Shown: one piece after another, positions 1 through 9,001 of the stretch
Layout of the letters: every line of letters begins with the position of its first letter
Numbering within the stretch: position 1 is the first letter of the stretch
Source: Methyloversatilis sp.
GTDB taxonomy: Bacteria; Pseudomonadota; Gammaproteobacteria; Burkholderiales; Rhodocyclaceae
Direction of reading: 5' to 3'
Length of the DNA: 64,000 bases
NCBI RefSeq assembly: GCF_030698125.1
Contig: NZ_JAUYNV010000019.1
Coordinates: 1 to 64,000, forward strand
Notes under the pieces: model-generated
Databases searched by the model: none
Told to the model about the DNA's origin: nothing
The model's input: the letters and a program-made list of their open reading frames with translations, nothing else
Program-made: the position numbers and the translations under genes

Positions 1-95
1 GATGCCGCATTTCGAAGACCGGATCGCCTGCGGAGGCGGAGCGCGGGTTTCGGCGAGCACGGCTCGCCGCCCGTGGAGCTGGTCTGACCGTCCCC
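1..95. repeat. Edge copy of the dispersed repeat found at 12 kb
   Basis: The first ~95 bases closely match the second half of the repeat units at 12.2-12.5 kb: the same order of a GCATTTCG-AGACC block, a GGCGGAGCG block, a TTTCGGCGAGCA block and a GCTCGCCGCCCG block, with scattered substitutions. The arms GGCGAGC and GCTCGCC can form a hairpin. The copy is cut by the window edge, so its full length is unknown. It lies downstream of the minus-strand dehydrogenase operon, a usual place for REP-like elements. Confidence 0.75.
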
Positions 96-151
96 TCGGC
101 CATCAGGTGATCGATGCCCTGCTGGCAGGTCGATTTCGCGACGACGCCAAG

Positions 152-238
152 TCAGATGAGGTCGAGCACGACCATCACGATGAGCGTGGTCGTGCATGCG
201 GCAGCAAGCCTGAGGGTCGTGCTCATGGTCGTGCTCAT
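152..238 (-). CDS. Possible 28-residue hydrophobic peptide coupled to the dehydrogenase
   Basis: The start ATG overlaps the stop of the upstream dehydrogenase in an ATGA arrangement, the coupling also seen between that gene and the DUF3309 gene before it. The predicted peptide begins with MSTT twice (a 12-base tandem duplication) and has a short hydrophobic stretch ending [11 protein letters not shown] recognise no family. It could equally be the start of a longer gene broken by a frameshift, or chance. Weak call. Confidence 0.2.
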   Translation of the reverse strand: MSTTMSTTLRLAAACTTTLIVMVVLDLI

Positions 239-1572
239 TTCGCCGCTGCCGTCACGCGCCAGATCGTGTTGCCGACATCATCGGCCACCAGCAGCGCGCC
301 TTTCCGGTCGAGTGCGACGCCGACCGGCCGGCCATAGGCTTCGCCGTCCGGGCTCAGGAAGCCGGTCAGCACATCGACCGGTTCGCCAGTTGGCTTGCCG
401 TTGTCGAACGGCACGAAGATCACCTTGTAGCCGCTGTGCGGCCGGCGGTTCCACGAGCCATGCTGGCCGATGAACATGCCGTTGGCAAATGCCGCCGGCA
501 GCGTGGTGCCCACTGACGACGCCAGACCGAGCGAGGCGGTGTGCGGCCCCAGTGCATAGTCGGGCTTGCGGGCGCGCGCCACCAGCGCCGGCTGCTGCGG
601 CTGCACCCGCACATCGACATGCCGGCCGAAATAGCTGTACGGCCAGCCGTAGAAGTCGCCGTCGCGCACCGACGTGAGGTAGTCGGGCACCAGGTCGCTG
701 CCGATTTCGTCGCGTTCATTCACCACCGTCCACAGGGTGTTGCGATGCGGTTCCCACGCCAGACCATTCGGGTTGCGCAGGCCGGTCGCGAACAGGCGGT
801 GCGTGCGCGTTGCCAGATCCACTTCCCAGATGGCGGCGCGGCCTTCTTCGGCGTCCATGCCGCGCTCGGCGACGTTGCTGTTCGAACCGGTCGTGACGTA
901 GAGCAGGCTGCCTTCCGGATTGGCGATCAGGTTCTTCGTCCAGTGATGGTTGATCGGCCCGCCGGGCAGATCGACCAGCTTGACGCCGGGCGCAGTGATT
1001 TCCGTACTGCCGGTGACGTAAGGAAAGCCGAGCACTGCGTCGGTGTTGGCGACGTACAGCGTGTCGCCGACCAGTGCCATGCCGAAGGGCGAGTTCAGGC
1101 CGGCGAGCAGCACGCTGCGCAGGTCGGCAATGCCGTCGCCGTCGCTGTCGCGCAGCAGGGTGATGCGGTTGGCGCTGGGTACGCCGGCGCCGGCCCGCTT
1201 CATGACCAGTCCGCTGATCCAGCCCTTGAAGCCGTCGCCCGATCTTGCCGGCGCATTGCTTTCCGCCACGAGTACGTCGCCGTTGGGCAGTACGTGCAGC
1301 CAGCGCGGATGATCAAGGCCGCGCGCAAAGGCGGCGACCTGTGTGCCGGGTACGGCGAGGGGTGTGCTTCCCTGTGCCCAGCCGATGGCGGGCGCGATAT
1401 TCACCGTGGGCAACAGTGTTCCGACGGGCGCCGGCAGCACAGGATCGGGTCCGGTGCCGGCACTGACCGGCAGTTTCGCCGCTTCGCCGCAGCTGGCGAG
1501 CAGCACGCAGAGCGCCAGCATCGCACCCGTCAGATAGCCCGGACGCGATGCCGCCGCCCTGCGCTGCGTCAT
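235..1572 (-). CDS. PQQ-type sugar/sorbosone dehydrogenase family lipoprotein
   Basis: Predicted 445-residue periplasmic lipoprotein with the beta-propeller fold of soluble glucose/L-sorbosone dehydrogenases, which oxidise sugars or aldoses with PQQ; the true substrate is unknown. A signal peptide ends in the lipobox LASC. Propeller motifs include [38 protein letters not shown] near the C-terminus and [17 protein letters not shown] in the last blade. The reading frame extends further upstream, but that part has no signal peptide. The ATG at 1572 overlaps the stop of the DUF3309 gene (ATGA) and puts the lipobox correctly, so it was chosen. No PQQ biosynthesis gene lies in the window. Confidence 0.85.
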   Translation of the reverse strand: MTQRRAAASRPGYLTGAMLALCVLLASCGEAAKLPVSAGTGPDPVLPAPVGTLLPTVNIAPAIGWAQGSTPLAVPGTQVAAFARGLDHPRWLHVLPNGDVLVAESNAPARSGDGFKGWISGLVMKRAGAGVPSANRITLLRDSDGDGIADLRSVLLAGLNSPFGMALVGDTLYVANTDAVLGFPYVTGSTEITAPGVKLVDLPGGPINHHWTKNLIANPEGSLLYVTTGSNSNVAERGMDAEEGRAAIWEVDLATRTHRLFATGLRNPNGLAWEPHRNTLWTVVNERDEIGSDLVPDYLTSVRDGDFYGWPYSYFGRHVDVRVQPQQPALVARARKPDYALGPHTASLGLASSVGTTLPAAFANGMFIGQHGSWNRRPHSGYKVIFVPFDNGKPTGEPVDVLTGFLSPDGEAYGRPVGVALDRKGALLVADDVGNTIWRVTAAAK

Positions 1573-1727
1573 ATGCGGCCCATCAGCAACAGCACGATGA
1601 GTACGATGACGATCAGACCCAGTGCGCCGCTCGGGCCGTAGCCCCAGTTGCGGCTGTGACCCCAGGTCGGAATGACGCCGATCAGGATCAACACCAGCAC
1701 GATCAGCAGTATGGTTCCAAGACTCAT
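1569..1727 (-). CDS. DUF3309-like small membrane protein
   Basis: A 52-residue protein, [15 protein letters not shown] at the start, then a central [13 protein letters not shown] loop and a second hydrophobic stretch [15 protein letters not shown]. Two membrane helices joined by a Trp/Gly-rich loop are the hallmark of the DUF3309 family of proteobacterial small proteins of unknown function. A purine-rich GGAGAA lies just before the ATG. The stop overlaps the start of the dehydrogenase lipoprotein by 4 bases, so the two are probably translated together. Confidence 0.8.
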   Translation of the reverse strand: MSLGTILLIVLVLILIGVIPTWGHSRNWGYGPSGALGLIVIVLIVLLLMGRI

Positions 1728-1956
1728 GAATTGTTCTCCGACATATATGTATACGGGCTTGTATCGTGGTCATCGGTTGAACCTTTGTCTGTGCGCTGAC
1801 GGACACAGCGCGGGTGGGACATTCACGGTCTGAAGGCTGAAGTCCGGATCATCGGCCGGCAACTTGTGCGCTGGCGAACAGACCTGACGGCGACGGGTGA
1901 ATAAAACGGTGCGCATCCTCCAGCGAACCGCACCTTCTGCATCCGGTGACCGCACC

Positions 1957-2502
1957 ATGAAATCTCTGTTCGTGATCCTTTCCCCGGGCGCACTCGTGCT
2001 GCTGTCGTGGCCGGCGCTGGCCGCCGGGCCGATGAGCCGCTTCGAGTTTGAACTTGAAACAGGGCGCATCGCGTCGACCTTCACGCACGCAAGGGCCGTT
2101 TGCGACGAGTTGACCAGCAATACCAAGGACATCTGCGTCGAAGAAGCGCGTGCCGTGCAGGCGGTGGCGCACGCTGAACTCGCCTTCCGCCGCAGTGGTC
2201 ACCTGGCGGACGCTGCGACGGTACCGGTGGTACGCGCCGAAGCCGCCTATGCCGTGGCACGCGAACGCTGCGATGAACAGGTGGGCGCCGACAAGGCGCG
2301 CTGTCTTGCCGTAGCGAAGGCAGCGCAGGCGAGCGCGCTGGCCGGCGCCAGGGGCGCAGCCGGAGGCCGCGTTGCGCAGATGCCGGTCAACACCCGCCGT
2401 GATGCCGAATACCAGCGCTCGGTCGCGAAATGCGAAGCCATGGCCAGCGATACGCGCAGCCACTGCCTCACGACAGTCCGCAAGAACGCCGGCAGGATCT
2501 GA
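1957..2502 (+). CDS. Secreted hypothetical protein with Cys-pair repeats
   Basis: A 181-residue protein with a clear Sec signal peptide (MKSLFVILSPGALVLLSWPALAA). The mature part is charged and Ala-rich, with three cysteine pairs of the same spacing, C-x10-C: CDELTSNTKDIC, CDEQVGADKARC and CEAMASDTRSHC. Each pair sits in a helical repeat with Ala/Arg-rich flanks, so intramolecular disulfides in the periplasm are likely. Similar short Cys-repeat proteins are common hypotheticals in Betaproteobacteria; no function is known to me. The ATG at 1957 is chosen because the signal peptide starts there, although the frame is open further upstream. Confidence 0.8.
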   Translation: MKSLFVILSPGALVLLSWPALAAGPMSRFEFELETGRIASTFTHARAVCDELTSNTKDICVEEARAVQAVAHAELAFRRSGHLADAATVPVVRAEAAYAVARERCDEQVGADKARCLAVAKAAQASALAGARGAAGGRVAQMPVNTRRDAEYQRSVAKCEAMASDTRSHCLTTVRKNAGRI

Positions 2503-2581
2503 AGTTCCAGCACGCCGGAAATGAACGTCCGGCCGCGCTCCATACGCCCGCATGCACTGCATCGATTGATCGGAGATCACC

Positions 2582-3403
2582 ATGAACCATGTCACCACGC
2601 GCGACGGCGTGAAGCTTTACGTCAAGGACTGGGGTCAGGGGCGCCCGGTCGTGATGACCCACGGCTGGCCGCTGTCGGCTGACAGTTTCGACGACCTGTC
2701 GATGGCCATCGCCAACGCCGGCATGCGCGCCATCAGTTACGACCGGCGCGGCTTCGGCCGCTCCGACCAGCCGTGGTCCGGTTATGACTACGACACGTTG
2801 TCCGACGACCTGGGCGACGTGCTGGAACAGACCGGCGCGCGGGACGCCACGTTGCTCGGCTTTTCGATGGGTGGCGGCGAGGTGGCGCGCTACATGTCAC
2901 GCCACGCCGGTATTCGGGTGAGGCAGGCGGTGCTGGTGGCCTCGACATTGCCGTTCCGGCTGAAGACCGACGACAACCCGGATGGCGTCGAGCAGGCGAA
3001 GTTCGATGAGACCGCTGCCGCCATCGCACAGGATCGCGCAGCCTTCTGGCCGCCTTTCTTCAAGAACTTCTTCGGTGTCGGCATGGTGTCGCATCCGGTC
3101 AGCGACGAGGTGATGGCCTGGGCCTGTTCGGTGTCGATGCAGGCCAGCCTGAAGGCGACACTGGCCTGCGCGAAGGCCTTTTCGAGTACCGACTTCCGCG
3201 GCGACCTCGCGTCGTTCACGGTGCCGACAATGATCATCCACGGCCGTGACGACAAGATCGTGCCGATCGAATCGTCATCGCGTCTGACCGCGCGCGCCAT
3301 CCTGCACGCCCACTTCATCGAATACGACGACGCGCCGCACGGCCTGTTTGCCAGCCACAAGGAGCGCTTCATCGCCGACGTGCTCGCGTTCCTGCGTGAC
3401 TGA
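2582..3403 (+). CDS. Alpha/beta hydrolase (non-heme chloroperoxidase/arylesterase type)
   Basis: A 273-residue cytosolic alpha/beta hydrolase of the cofactor-free haloperoxidase/esterase group. Visible landmarks are the oxyanion-side HGWP motif near residue 28, the nucleophile elbow GFSMGG near residue 97, the acid Asp in GRDDKIVP near residue 220 and the catalytic His in DAPHGLF near residue 250. These enzymes hydrolyse esters or lactones and can show perhydrolase activity; the natural substrate cannot be read from sequence. It precedes katE by 62 bases on the same strand and may share its transcript. There is no signal peptide. Confidence 0.88.
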   Translation: MNHVTTRDGVKLYVKDWGQGRPVVMTHGWPLSADSFDDLSMAIANAGMRAISYDRRGFGRSDQPWSGYDYDTLSDDLGDVLEQTGARDATLLGFSMGGGEVARYMSRHAGIRVRQAVLVASTLPFRLKTDDNPDGVEQAKFDETAAAIAQDRAAFWPPFFKNFFGVGMVSHPVSDEVMAWACSVSMQASLKATLACAKAFSSTDFRGDLASFTVPTMIIHGRDDKIVPIESSSRLTARAILHAHFIEYDDAPHGLFASHKERFIADVLAFLRD

Positions 3404-3465
3404 CCCCGGCGCTTCCAATTTTCCGCGAGCGTCCGCGCTCCACAGACATCCGAAGGACACATCAC

Positions 3466-5559
3466 ATGCAAAAGCATGACAGCAAGGCCGATGGCGCCAC
3501 ATCCGGGTCCGGCAAGGGTTGCCCGGGCAATGGGGGTGAGCTGCATCAGCAGGCCGGCGCAGACCATCCGGTACTGACCACGAACCACGGATTGGCGATT
3601 TCCGACAATCAGAACTCATTGCGGGCCCATCCGCGCGGGCCCACGCTGCTGGAAGACTTCATCCTGCGCGAGAAGATCACGCACTTCGACCATGAGCGCA
3701 TTCCGGAACGCATCGTGCACGCTCGGGGCAGCGGCGCGCATGGCTACTTCGAACTGACGCACTCGCTGGCCGACTACACGACCGCCGAAGTGCTGACCGA
3801 AGTCGGCACCCGCACGCCGGTGTTCTGCCGCATGTCGACGGTGGCCGGCGGCTCGGGCTCGGTCGACACGCCGCGCGACGTGCGCGGCTTCGCGATCAAG
3901 CTCTACACGCAACAGGGCAACTGGGATCTGGTCGGCAACAACATCCCGGTGTTCTTCATCCAGGACGCGATCAAGTTTCCCGATCTGATCCACGCCGTGA
4001 AGATGGAGCCGGACCGCGGCTTTCCGCAGGCCGCCTCGGCGCACGACACCTTCTGGGACTTCATTTCGCTGACGCCGGAATCGATGCACATGGTCATGTG
4101 GGCCATGTCCGACCGCACGCTGCCGCGTTCGCTGCGCATGATGGAAGGCTTCGGCATCCACAGCTTCCGGCTGATCAATGCCGCCGGCAAATCGACCTTC
4201 GTCAAGTTCCACTGGCGTCCGGTGCTCGGCCTGCAATCGACGGTATGGGACGAAGCGGTCAAGATCGCCGGCGCCGACCCTGACTTTCACCGGCGCGACC
4301 TGTTCGAGGCCATCGCCGCCGGCAATTTTCCGGAATGGACCTTTTCGGTGCAGTTGTTCACCGAAGAAGAGGCGGCCGCCTTCCCGTTCGACCATCTCGA
4401 CTCGACCACGCTGATTCCGGAAGAACTGGTGCCGCTGCAGGAGATCGGCCGCATGGTGCTGGACCGCTGGCCGGACAATTTCTTCGCCGAAACCGAACAG
4501 GTGGCGTTCTGCCCGTCGCATCTGGTGCCCGGCATCGACTTCTCGAACGATCCGCTGCTGCAGGGGCGTCTGCATTCCTATCTCGACACCCAGCTGTCGC
4601 GCCTCGGCTCGGCCAATTTCCACCAGATTCCGGTCAATGCGCCGAAGTGCCCGTTCTCGAACCAGCAGCGCGACGGCCACATGCAGATGGGTCAGCCCAA
4701 GGGGCGCGTGGCGTATGAACCCAATACGCTGGCACCGGACGTGGCGCGCGAATCACCGGACACGGGCTTCCGCAGCACGGCCCTCGACGAGAGCGGCCAG
4801 CGCGGCCGCATCCGCGCTGACACATTCGCCGATCATTACAGCCAGGCGCGCCAGTTCTGGCGCAGCCAGACCGAACATGAACAGGCGCACATCGCCTCGG
4901 CGTTCGTGTTCGAACTGTCCAAGGTCGAACACCCGCACATCCGCGCCGCGATGGTCGGACATCTGCGCCACATCAACGAGGCGCTGGCGCGTCGGGTGGC
5001 CGACGGTCTCGGCATGATCGACCTGCCGGCGCCGCCCGCTGCGGCACGCCCGGTGCAGGATCGCGAGCCGTCACCGGCGCTGCGCACCATCGGCAAGGGT
5101 CGCAACACGCTGACCGGACGCGTCGTCGCCATCCTGATGAACGACGGGACGGACGATGCAGCCATCGAAGCACTGCACACGGCGCTGGTCGAAGCCGGTG
5201 CCACCGTGAAGCTCGTCGCACCCAAGGTCGGTGGTGCGAAGCTGCGTGACGGTTCGACATTCGCCGCCGACGGCCAGCTCGCCGGCACGCCGTCGGTCAT
5301 GTTCGACGCGGTGGCCATCGTGCTGTCGTCGCCGGGTGCCGTCGAACTTTCGGCCGACGCTGCGGCCATCGATTTCGTGCGCGATGCCTTCGGTCACCTG
5401 AAGGCGCTGATGCTCGACGAAGGCGGCCGCACGCTGCTGAAGGCCGCCGGCGTCGTCGCCGACGCGGGCGTGTTCGATGTCGATGATCACGCCGGCTTCA
5501 TTGCCGCCGCGGGCACCCGTCAGTGGGCACGCGAAAAGACGGTGCGCAAGCTGGCCTGA
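3466..5559 (+). CDS. katE: Large-subunit catalase HPII
   Basis: A 697-residue monofunctional heme catalase of the large-subunit clade, which converts hydrogen peroxide to water and oxygen. The distal-side His lies in [14 protein letters not shown] and the proximal Tyr in [10 protein letters not shown] (most family members have RLFSY). After the core, residues ~510-697 form the C-terminal flavodoxin/DJ-1-like domain typical of HPII. The hydrophilic N-terminal extension is also typical. An AAGGA ribosome site precedes the ATG by about 9 bases. Its neighbours (alpha/beta hydrolase before, YceI/cytochrome b561 after) make this a small oxidative-stress cluster. Confidence 0.96.
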   Translation: MQKHDSKADGATSGSGKGCPGNGGELHQQAGADHPVLTTNHGLAISDNQNSLRAHPRGPTLLEDFILREKITHFDHERIPERIVHARGSGAHGYFELTHSLADYTTAEVLTEVGTRTPVFCRMSTVAGGSGSVDTPRDVRGFAIKLYTQQGNWDLVGNNIPVFFIQDAIKFPDLIHAVKMEPDRGFPQAASAHDTFWDFISLTPESMHMVMWAMSDRTLPRSLRMMEGFGIHSFRLINAAGKSTFVKFHWRPVLGLQSTVWDEAVKIAGADPDFHRRDLFEAIAAGNFPEWTFSVQLFTEEEAAAFPFDHLDSTTLIPEELVPLQEIGRMVLDRWPDNFFAETEQVAFCPSHLVPGIDFSNDPLLQGRLHSYLDTQLSRLGSANFHQIPVNAPKCPFSNQQRDGHMQMGQPKGRVAYEPNTLAPDVARESPDTGFRSTALDESGQRGRIRADTFADHYSQARQFWRSQTEHEQAHIASAFVFELSKVEHPHIRAAMVGHLRHINEALARRVADGLGMIDLPAPPAAARPVQDREPSPALRTIGKGRNTLTGRVVAILMNDGTDDAAIEALHTALVEAGATVKLVAPKVGGAKLRDGSTFAADGQLAGTPSVMFDAVAIVLSSPGAVELSADAAAIDFVRDAFGHLKALMLDEGGRTLLKAAGVVADAGVFDVDDHAGFIAAAGTRQWAREKTVRKLA

Positions 5560-5571
5560 CACCCAGCTGCT

Positions 5572-5588
5572 CGCGCCTTGCAGGCGCG
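5572..5588. terminator. Hairpin between convergent katE and yceI
   Basis: A perfect CGCGCCT-TGC-AGGCGCG stem-loop lies in the 86-base gap where katE (plus) and the YceI gene (minus) converge. It has no T-run on either side, so it may act as an RNA 3' end stabiliser or a weak terminator. Confidence 0.4.
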
Positions 5589-5645
5589 GGCGGTGGAGCG
5601 GCGTCGTGTAGGCGCGGCCCGCCTGTCCGCTGCGACACGGATGGC

Positions 5646-6221
5646 CTATTCCCGGATCGCCTCGACTGCGACATCGATCGTCACGTCGTCGCCGACGTGC
5701 GGGGCGTACTTGCCCATGTTGAAGTCGGTACGCTTGACGGTGACCGTGGCGTTGGCGCCGATGGCGTCCTTTTTCAGGATGGGGTGCGGCATGGACTGGA
5801 AGGACGTCAGTTTCAGCGTGACCGGCCGGCTCACGCCCTTGAGCGTCAGCACGCCTTCGACCGCGGTGGGGGCGTCGCCGCTGAACAGCACCTTGCTCGA
5901 CCTGAAGGTCGCGGTCGGGTGCCGGGTGGTGTCGAGAAAATCTTCCGCCTGGATGTGTTCGTCGAACAGCGCGAAGCCGGTATCGACCGACGTCGTGTCG
6001 ATGGTGATGTCGACGGCGCCGGTCCGGGCTGCGCGGTCCAGCGTCACCGTGCCTGTCGTCTTGTTGAAGCGGCTCAGCTGTGTGGACAATCCGAAGTGGC
6101 TGTACGAAAAGCGCGGGAAGGTGTGGCCGGCGTCGAGCTTGTACGTCTCCGGGGCCGCCAGTGCGGGCGCGGTGACGGTGGCCAAGGCGAGTGCGGCGAC
6201 GAGGGTTTTCAGCGGGGTCAT
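5646..6221 (-). CDS. YceI family periplasmic protein
   Basis: A 191-residue YceI-family lipocalin-like barrel, thought to bind polyisoprenoids or amphiphiles in the periplasm. The signal peptide is MTPLKTLVAALALATVTAPALAA, followed by the family pattern of an AGHT-F/FSYSHFG opening, a DEHIQAEDFLD segment and an LTLKGVSRPV segment before the C-terminal strands. A start 24 bases upstream is possible but lacks a ribosome site, whereas TGGAGC precedes the ATG at 6221. It is the last gene of a minus-strand unit after the dioxygenase and cytochrome b561 genes. The pairing with cytochrome b561 is common in Proteobacteria. Confidence 0.92.
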   Translation of the reverse strand: MTPLKTLVAALALATVTAPALAAPETYKLDAGHTFPRFSYSHFGLSTQLSRFNKTTGTVTLDRAARTGAVDITIDTTSVDTGFALFDEHIQAEDFLDTTRHPTATFRSSKVLFSGDAPTAVEGVLTLKGVSRPVTLKLTSFQSMPHPILKKDAIGANATVTVKRTDFNMGKYAPHVGDDVTIDVAVEAIRE

Positions 6222-6273
6222 GGCGGTGCTCCAGTGATCTTGCATATATATAGAGTGTGTTGTGGTTGGCGGC

Positions 6274-6861
6274 TCAGCCGCCGGTGGTCATCTTCAGCAG
6301 CGTGCGGTCACGCCTGACGAAGTGGTGGTACAGCGCCGCCGCGGCGTGGCCCGCGATCAGCAGCCAGATCAGCCAGGCACCGAGCACATCCTTGTGGATG
6401 AAGTCGATCGGCTTCTCGAAGGTCTTGAAATCCAGTCCCATGCCGTTGGCCACCACGGTCTGGAACAGCGCCGTGCTTTCGAATTTCGGTATGTCGAACA
6501 GGAAGAAGAAGTCGGTATCGACGCCGGTACCCAGATAGCCGGTGATCGGCGCGACGATCATCACCGCATACAGCGCCATGTGGCCCAGATGCGCGGCACG
6601 GTGCGCCAGCGGCGTACCCGGCTCGTCGGCCGGCTGCGTGGTGCCCAGACGCCACAGCACGCGCAGCACGACGATGACCGCGATCGTCACGCCGACCGAC
6701 AGGTGGATCTGCAGCGCGGTCAGGTTTTCCGGCGTCTGCTTTTCGGTGAACCACTGGCGGAAATAGACCGAGCAGTAGGCAGCGAGAAACAGCGCGGCGG
6801 TTGTCCAGTGCAGCCATCGGGCGATGCGACCGTAGTTGTCGCGGGTGTTCGTGAGGCTCAT
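6274..6861 (-). CDS. Cytochrome b561
   Basis: A 195-residue, four-helix diheme cytochrome b of the bacterial b561 (CybB-like) family, a membrane quinol oxidoreductase. Conserved His residues are visible in ARWLHW (helix 1), ALQIHLSVG (helix 2), HLGHMALY (helix 3) and IAGHAAAALYHHF (helix 4), giving two axial heme pairs. Its start overlaps the stop of the dioxygenase gene (ATGA) and the YceI gene follows 52 bases downstream, so the three are probably one transcript. No signal peptide apart from helix 1. Confidence 0.93.
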   Translation of the reverse strand: MSLTNTRDNYGRIARWLHWTTAALFLAAYCSVYFRQWFTEKQTPENLTALQIHLSVGVTIAVIVVLRVLWRLGTTQPADEPGTPLAHRAAHLGHMALYAVMIVAPITGYLGTGVDTDFFFLFDIPKFESTALFQTVVANGMGLDFKTFEKPIDFIHKDVLGAWLIWLLIAGHAAAALYHHFVRRDRTLLKMTTGG

Positions 6862-7706
6862 TGCGTGTCTCCCTGTAACGCGGGGGTGAAGGACCAGGCA
6901 TCCATCGCCAGCACGTGCTCGTCGATGCCTGCATGAAAACGCGTCGCCCGTGCACCGTCGCCCGCCGCGCCCAACGCGACGAACAGCGGCAGCAGATGTT
7001 CTTCGCTCGGGTGCGCCTGCACGCCGTCGGAGGCGCGGCGCCGGTAGTCAATCAGCGCAGCGGTGTCGCCCGCGCTCAACTTTTCGGCCACCCACTCGGC
7101 GAAGCCGCGCACATAGGCAGGCGTGTCGGTGCCGCTACGCGACACGGCGTGCCAGTCGCGCAGGTTGTGCGTCAGGTTGCCCGAGCCGATGACGAGCAGC
7201 CCCGGCTGCAGTGCGGACAGCGCGCGGCCGAGCCGCCACGCCTGATCCGGCCCGCCCGCGCTCTGGATCGACAGCGCGATCACCGGTACGTCAGCGTCCG
7301 GATACATCAGGCGCAGCGGCACCCATGCGCCATGGTCGAGCCCGCGCGTCGTGTCGAGCTGCACCGGCAGACCGGCCGCTTCGATCGCCCCCGCCACGCT
7401 GCGCGCCAGTTCCGGGCAGCCGGTGGCCGGGTAGCGCAGCGCGCGCAGCGCCGGCGGGAAGCCGCTGAAATCGTGGATCGTGTCGAAACGGGTGGCCGCA
7501 CCGACGGTCGGCACGGCGGTGTCCCAGTGCGCGCTCACGATGACGACGGCGCGCGGCCGGGGCAGGCGGGCGGCCATCGCTGCCAGCGCCGCGCCGGCAG
7601 CACCGGGTTGCAGTGCGAAGGTCGGTGCGCCGTGCGGCACGAACAGTGATGCAAGGCCGGCGGCGGTGCGGGATGGGGCGGTCATCAGGGCGGCGTTGAA
7701 GTCCAT
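6858..7706 (-). CDS. DODA-type extradiol ring-opening dioxygenase (YgiD/LigB-like)
   Basis: A 282-residue class III extradiol dioxygenase-superfamily protein (4,5-DOPA dioxygenase/YgiD type), non-heme Fe(II) or zinc dependent. Metal-site elements are SLFVPHGAPTFAL near the N-terminus, VIVSAHWDT, and the later GSGNLTHNLRDW and HPSEEHLLPLF segments with conserved His/Glu. These enzymes cleave catecholic rings; the physiological substrate is unknown. Starts at 7706 (MDFNAAL) or 7685 (MTAPSR) are both possible; the longer is given. It diverges from a LysR gene 74 bases away, the usual arrangement for a regulator and its target. Confidence 0.87.
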   Translation of the reverse strand: MDFNAALMTAPSRTAAGLASLFVPHGAPTFALQPGAAGAALAAMAARLPRPRAVVIVSAHWDTAVPTVGAATRFDTIHDFSGFPPALRALRYPATGCPELARSVAGAIEAAGLPVQLDTTRGLDHGAWVPLRLMYPDADVPVIALSIQSAGGPDQAWRLGRALSALQPGLLVIGSGNLTHNLRDWHAVSRSGTDTPAYVRGFAEWVAEKLSAGDTAALIDYRRRASDGVQAHPSEEHLLPLFVALGAAGDGARATRFHAGIDEHVLAMDAWSFTPALQGDTQ

Positions 7707-7748
7707 GACCGAACCATAGCCGTCATCGTTGCGACGAAATAGGCCACA

Positions 7749-7761
7749 ATCAGTAATTGAT
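7749..7761. promoter_or_regulatory. Candidate LysR operator between divergent genes
   Basis: ATCA-GTAAT-TGAT is a 4+5+4 interrupted dyad in the 74-base gap between the LysR gene and the dioxygenase operon. LysR proteins usually bind T-N11-A type dyads in exactly such gaps, so this is the best candidate. Seen by eye only. Confidence 0.45.
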
Positions 7762-7780
7762 CGTTGCTGGAATGACAACA

Positions 7781-8662
7781 ATGGACCGGCTGGATGCGAT
7801 GCAGCTGTTCGTGCGGGTGGCCGAGCTGGGCAGCTTTTCAGCCGTGGCTCAGCAGCTCAATGTGGCGCGCTCGGTGGTCACACGGCAGATCGCCGGGCTC
7901 GAAGCCCACCTCGGCGTGAAGCTGATGGCGCGCAGCACGCGCCGCCTGTCACTCACTTCGGCCGGCACCGCCTATCTGGAAAAGTGTCGCGTCATCCTGA
8001 ACCTGGTCGAAGCGGCCGAAACCGGCATCGGCGAAGCGCGGCAGACGCCGCGCGGCGCGATCCGCATCGGCGCGCCGCTGAGTTTCGGTCTGAAGCGCCT
8101 GTCGCCGCTGCTGCTCGATTTCGCGCAGCGCTACCCCGAAGTCAGCCTCGACATCGATTACAACGACCGGCGGGTGAATCTGATCGAAGAGGGCATGGAC
8201 CTCGCCCTCCGTGTCACCGCACGGCTCGACCCCGCCACCGTCGCAAGGCGCCTGGCCACCAGCCGCCTCATCGTCGCCGCGTCACCCGATTACCTTGCGC
8301 GTCACGGAGCGCCGCAACGGCCGGACGACCTCATCCACCATGAATGTCTGGGCTACACCGCCAACGCCACGCCGAGCTGGACCTTCACCATCGACGGCCA
8401 GACCGTCACCATCCCGCTGCGCGCCCGCCTGAGCGCCAGCAACGGCGACGTGCTGACCGAAGCCGCCGCCCTCGGCATGGGCATCACCTGCCAGCCCGAC
8501 TTCATCCTCGACCCGTGGCTTGCGGACGGCCGGCTGGTGCCGGTGCTGGACGCCTTCGACACGCCTGAACTCGGGGTGTACGCCGTGCTGCCCGGCAACC
8601 GCCACGTGCCGCACCGGGTGCGGGTGCTGATCGATGATCTGGCGGCGCGCCTCGCAGCGTAG
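7781..8662 (+). CDS. LysR family transcriptional regulator
   Basis: A 293-residue LysR regulator. The N-terminal winged helix-turn-helix starts MDRLDAMQLFVRVAELGSF and contains QQLNVARSVVTRQIAGLE; the C-terminal LysR substrate-binding domain runs from residue ~90 (GAIRIGAPLSFG) to the end. The start at 7781 matches the canonical N-terminus; a TTG at 7757 and an ATG at 7772 are in frame but would add residues not usual for the family. It most likely regulates the divergent dioxygenase-cytochrome b561-yceI operon. The inducer is unknown. Confidence 0.93.
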   Translation: MDRLDAMQLFVRVAELGSFSAVAQQLNVARSVVTRQIAGLEAHLGVKLMARSTRRLSLTSAGTAYLEKCRVILNLVEAAETGIGEARQTPRGAIRIGAPLSFGLKRLSPLLLDFAQRYPEVSLDIDYNDRRVNLIEEGMDLALRVTARLDPATVARRLATSRLIVAASPDYLARHGAPQRPDDLIHHECLGYTANATPSWTFTIDGQTVTIPLRARLSASNGDVLTEAAALGMGITCQPDFILDPWLADGRLVPVLDAFDTPELGVYAVLPGNRHVPHRVRVLIDDLAARLAA

Positions 8663-8748
8663 GGCCGCGGCCGGAGCGTGTCGCGCCGGGCTGATGAACC
8701 GGGGTGCGCGTCGCCTGGCCTGCGGACTGATGCCGTTGTCGGCAAATT

Positions 8749-8760
8749 TGACACTTGTCA
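8749..8760. promoter_or_regulatory. TGACA-CT-TGTCA dyad upstream of the sigma-54 promoter
   Basis: A perfect 5+2+5 inverted repeat centred ~110 bases upstream of the predicted transcription start of the lectin-like PEP-CTERM gene. This is the distance at which sigma-54 enhancer-binding proteins usually bind. Assignment to a regulator such as PrsR is conjecture. Confidence 0.35.
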
Positions 8761-8836
8761 TCGTGTCGTTCGCCACGTCACTTGCGAAGGGCTGAAAAGT
8801 CTTGATAAATCATTGATATGGAAAGATTTTGAGCGT

Positions 8837-8853
8837 CTGGCACTGTCGTTGCT
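8837..8853 (+). promoter_or_regulatory. Sigma-54 (RpoN) promoter for PEP-CTERM gene
   Basis: CTGGCACTGTCGTTGCT matches the -24/-12 consensus YTGGCACGRNNNTTGCW at 16 of 17 positions (only the G after GGCAC differs). Transcription would begin near 8865, leaving a leader of ~135 bases before the PEP-CTERM gene. RpoN control of PEP-CTERM genes is known in floc-forming Zoogloea, which supports the call. Confidence 0.8.
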
Positions 8854-8904
8854 ACGGATCCAGTGCAGCGGGATGGGCGCACGAGCAAGCACGACCGGCG
8901 CCGG

Positions 8905-8921
8905 TGTGACTTCACGTCACA
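8905..8921. promoter_or_regulatory. TGTGAC-N5-GTCACA dyad in the PEP-CTERM leader
   Basis: A perfect 6+5+6 inverted repeat ~40 bases downstream of the predicted start point. It resembles a CRP-like TGTGA...TCACA site, but with 7 instead of 6 bases between the half-sites. It could be a repressor site or an RNA hairpin in the leader. Confidence 0.35.
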
Positions 8922-9001
8922 GCCTCGTTCGGGCGCTACCGGCAATCCCCGGCGGCACGCCCATTTCCCGTTCCATAACGGATATCTAGAGAGGAATGAA
9001 G

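Noticed and set aside
3616-4680. Open frame antisense to katE
   Set aside because: Shadow of the catalase gene; no recognisable protein features.
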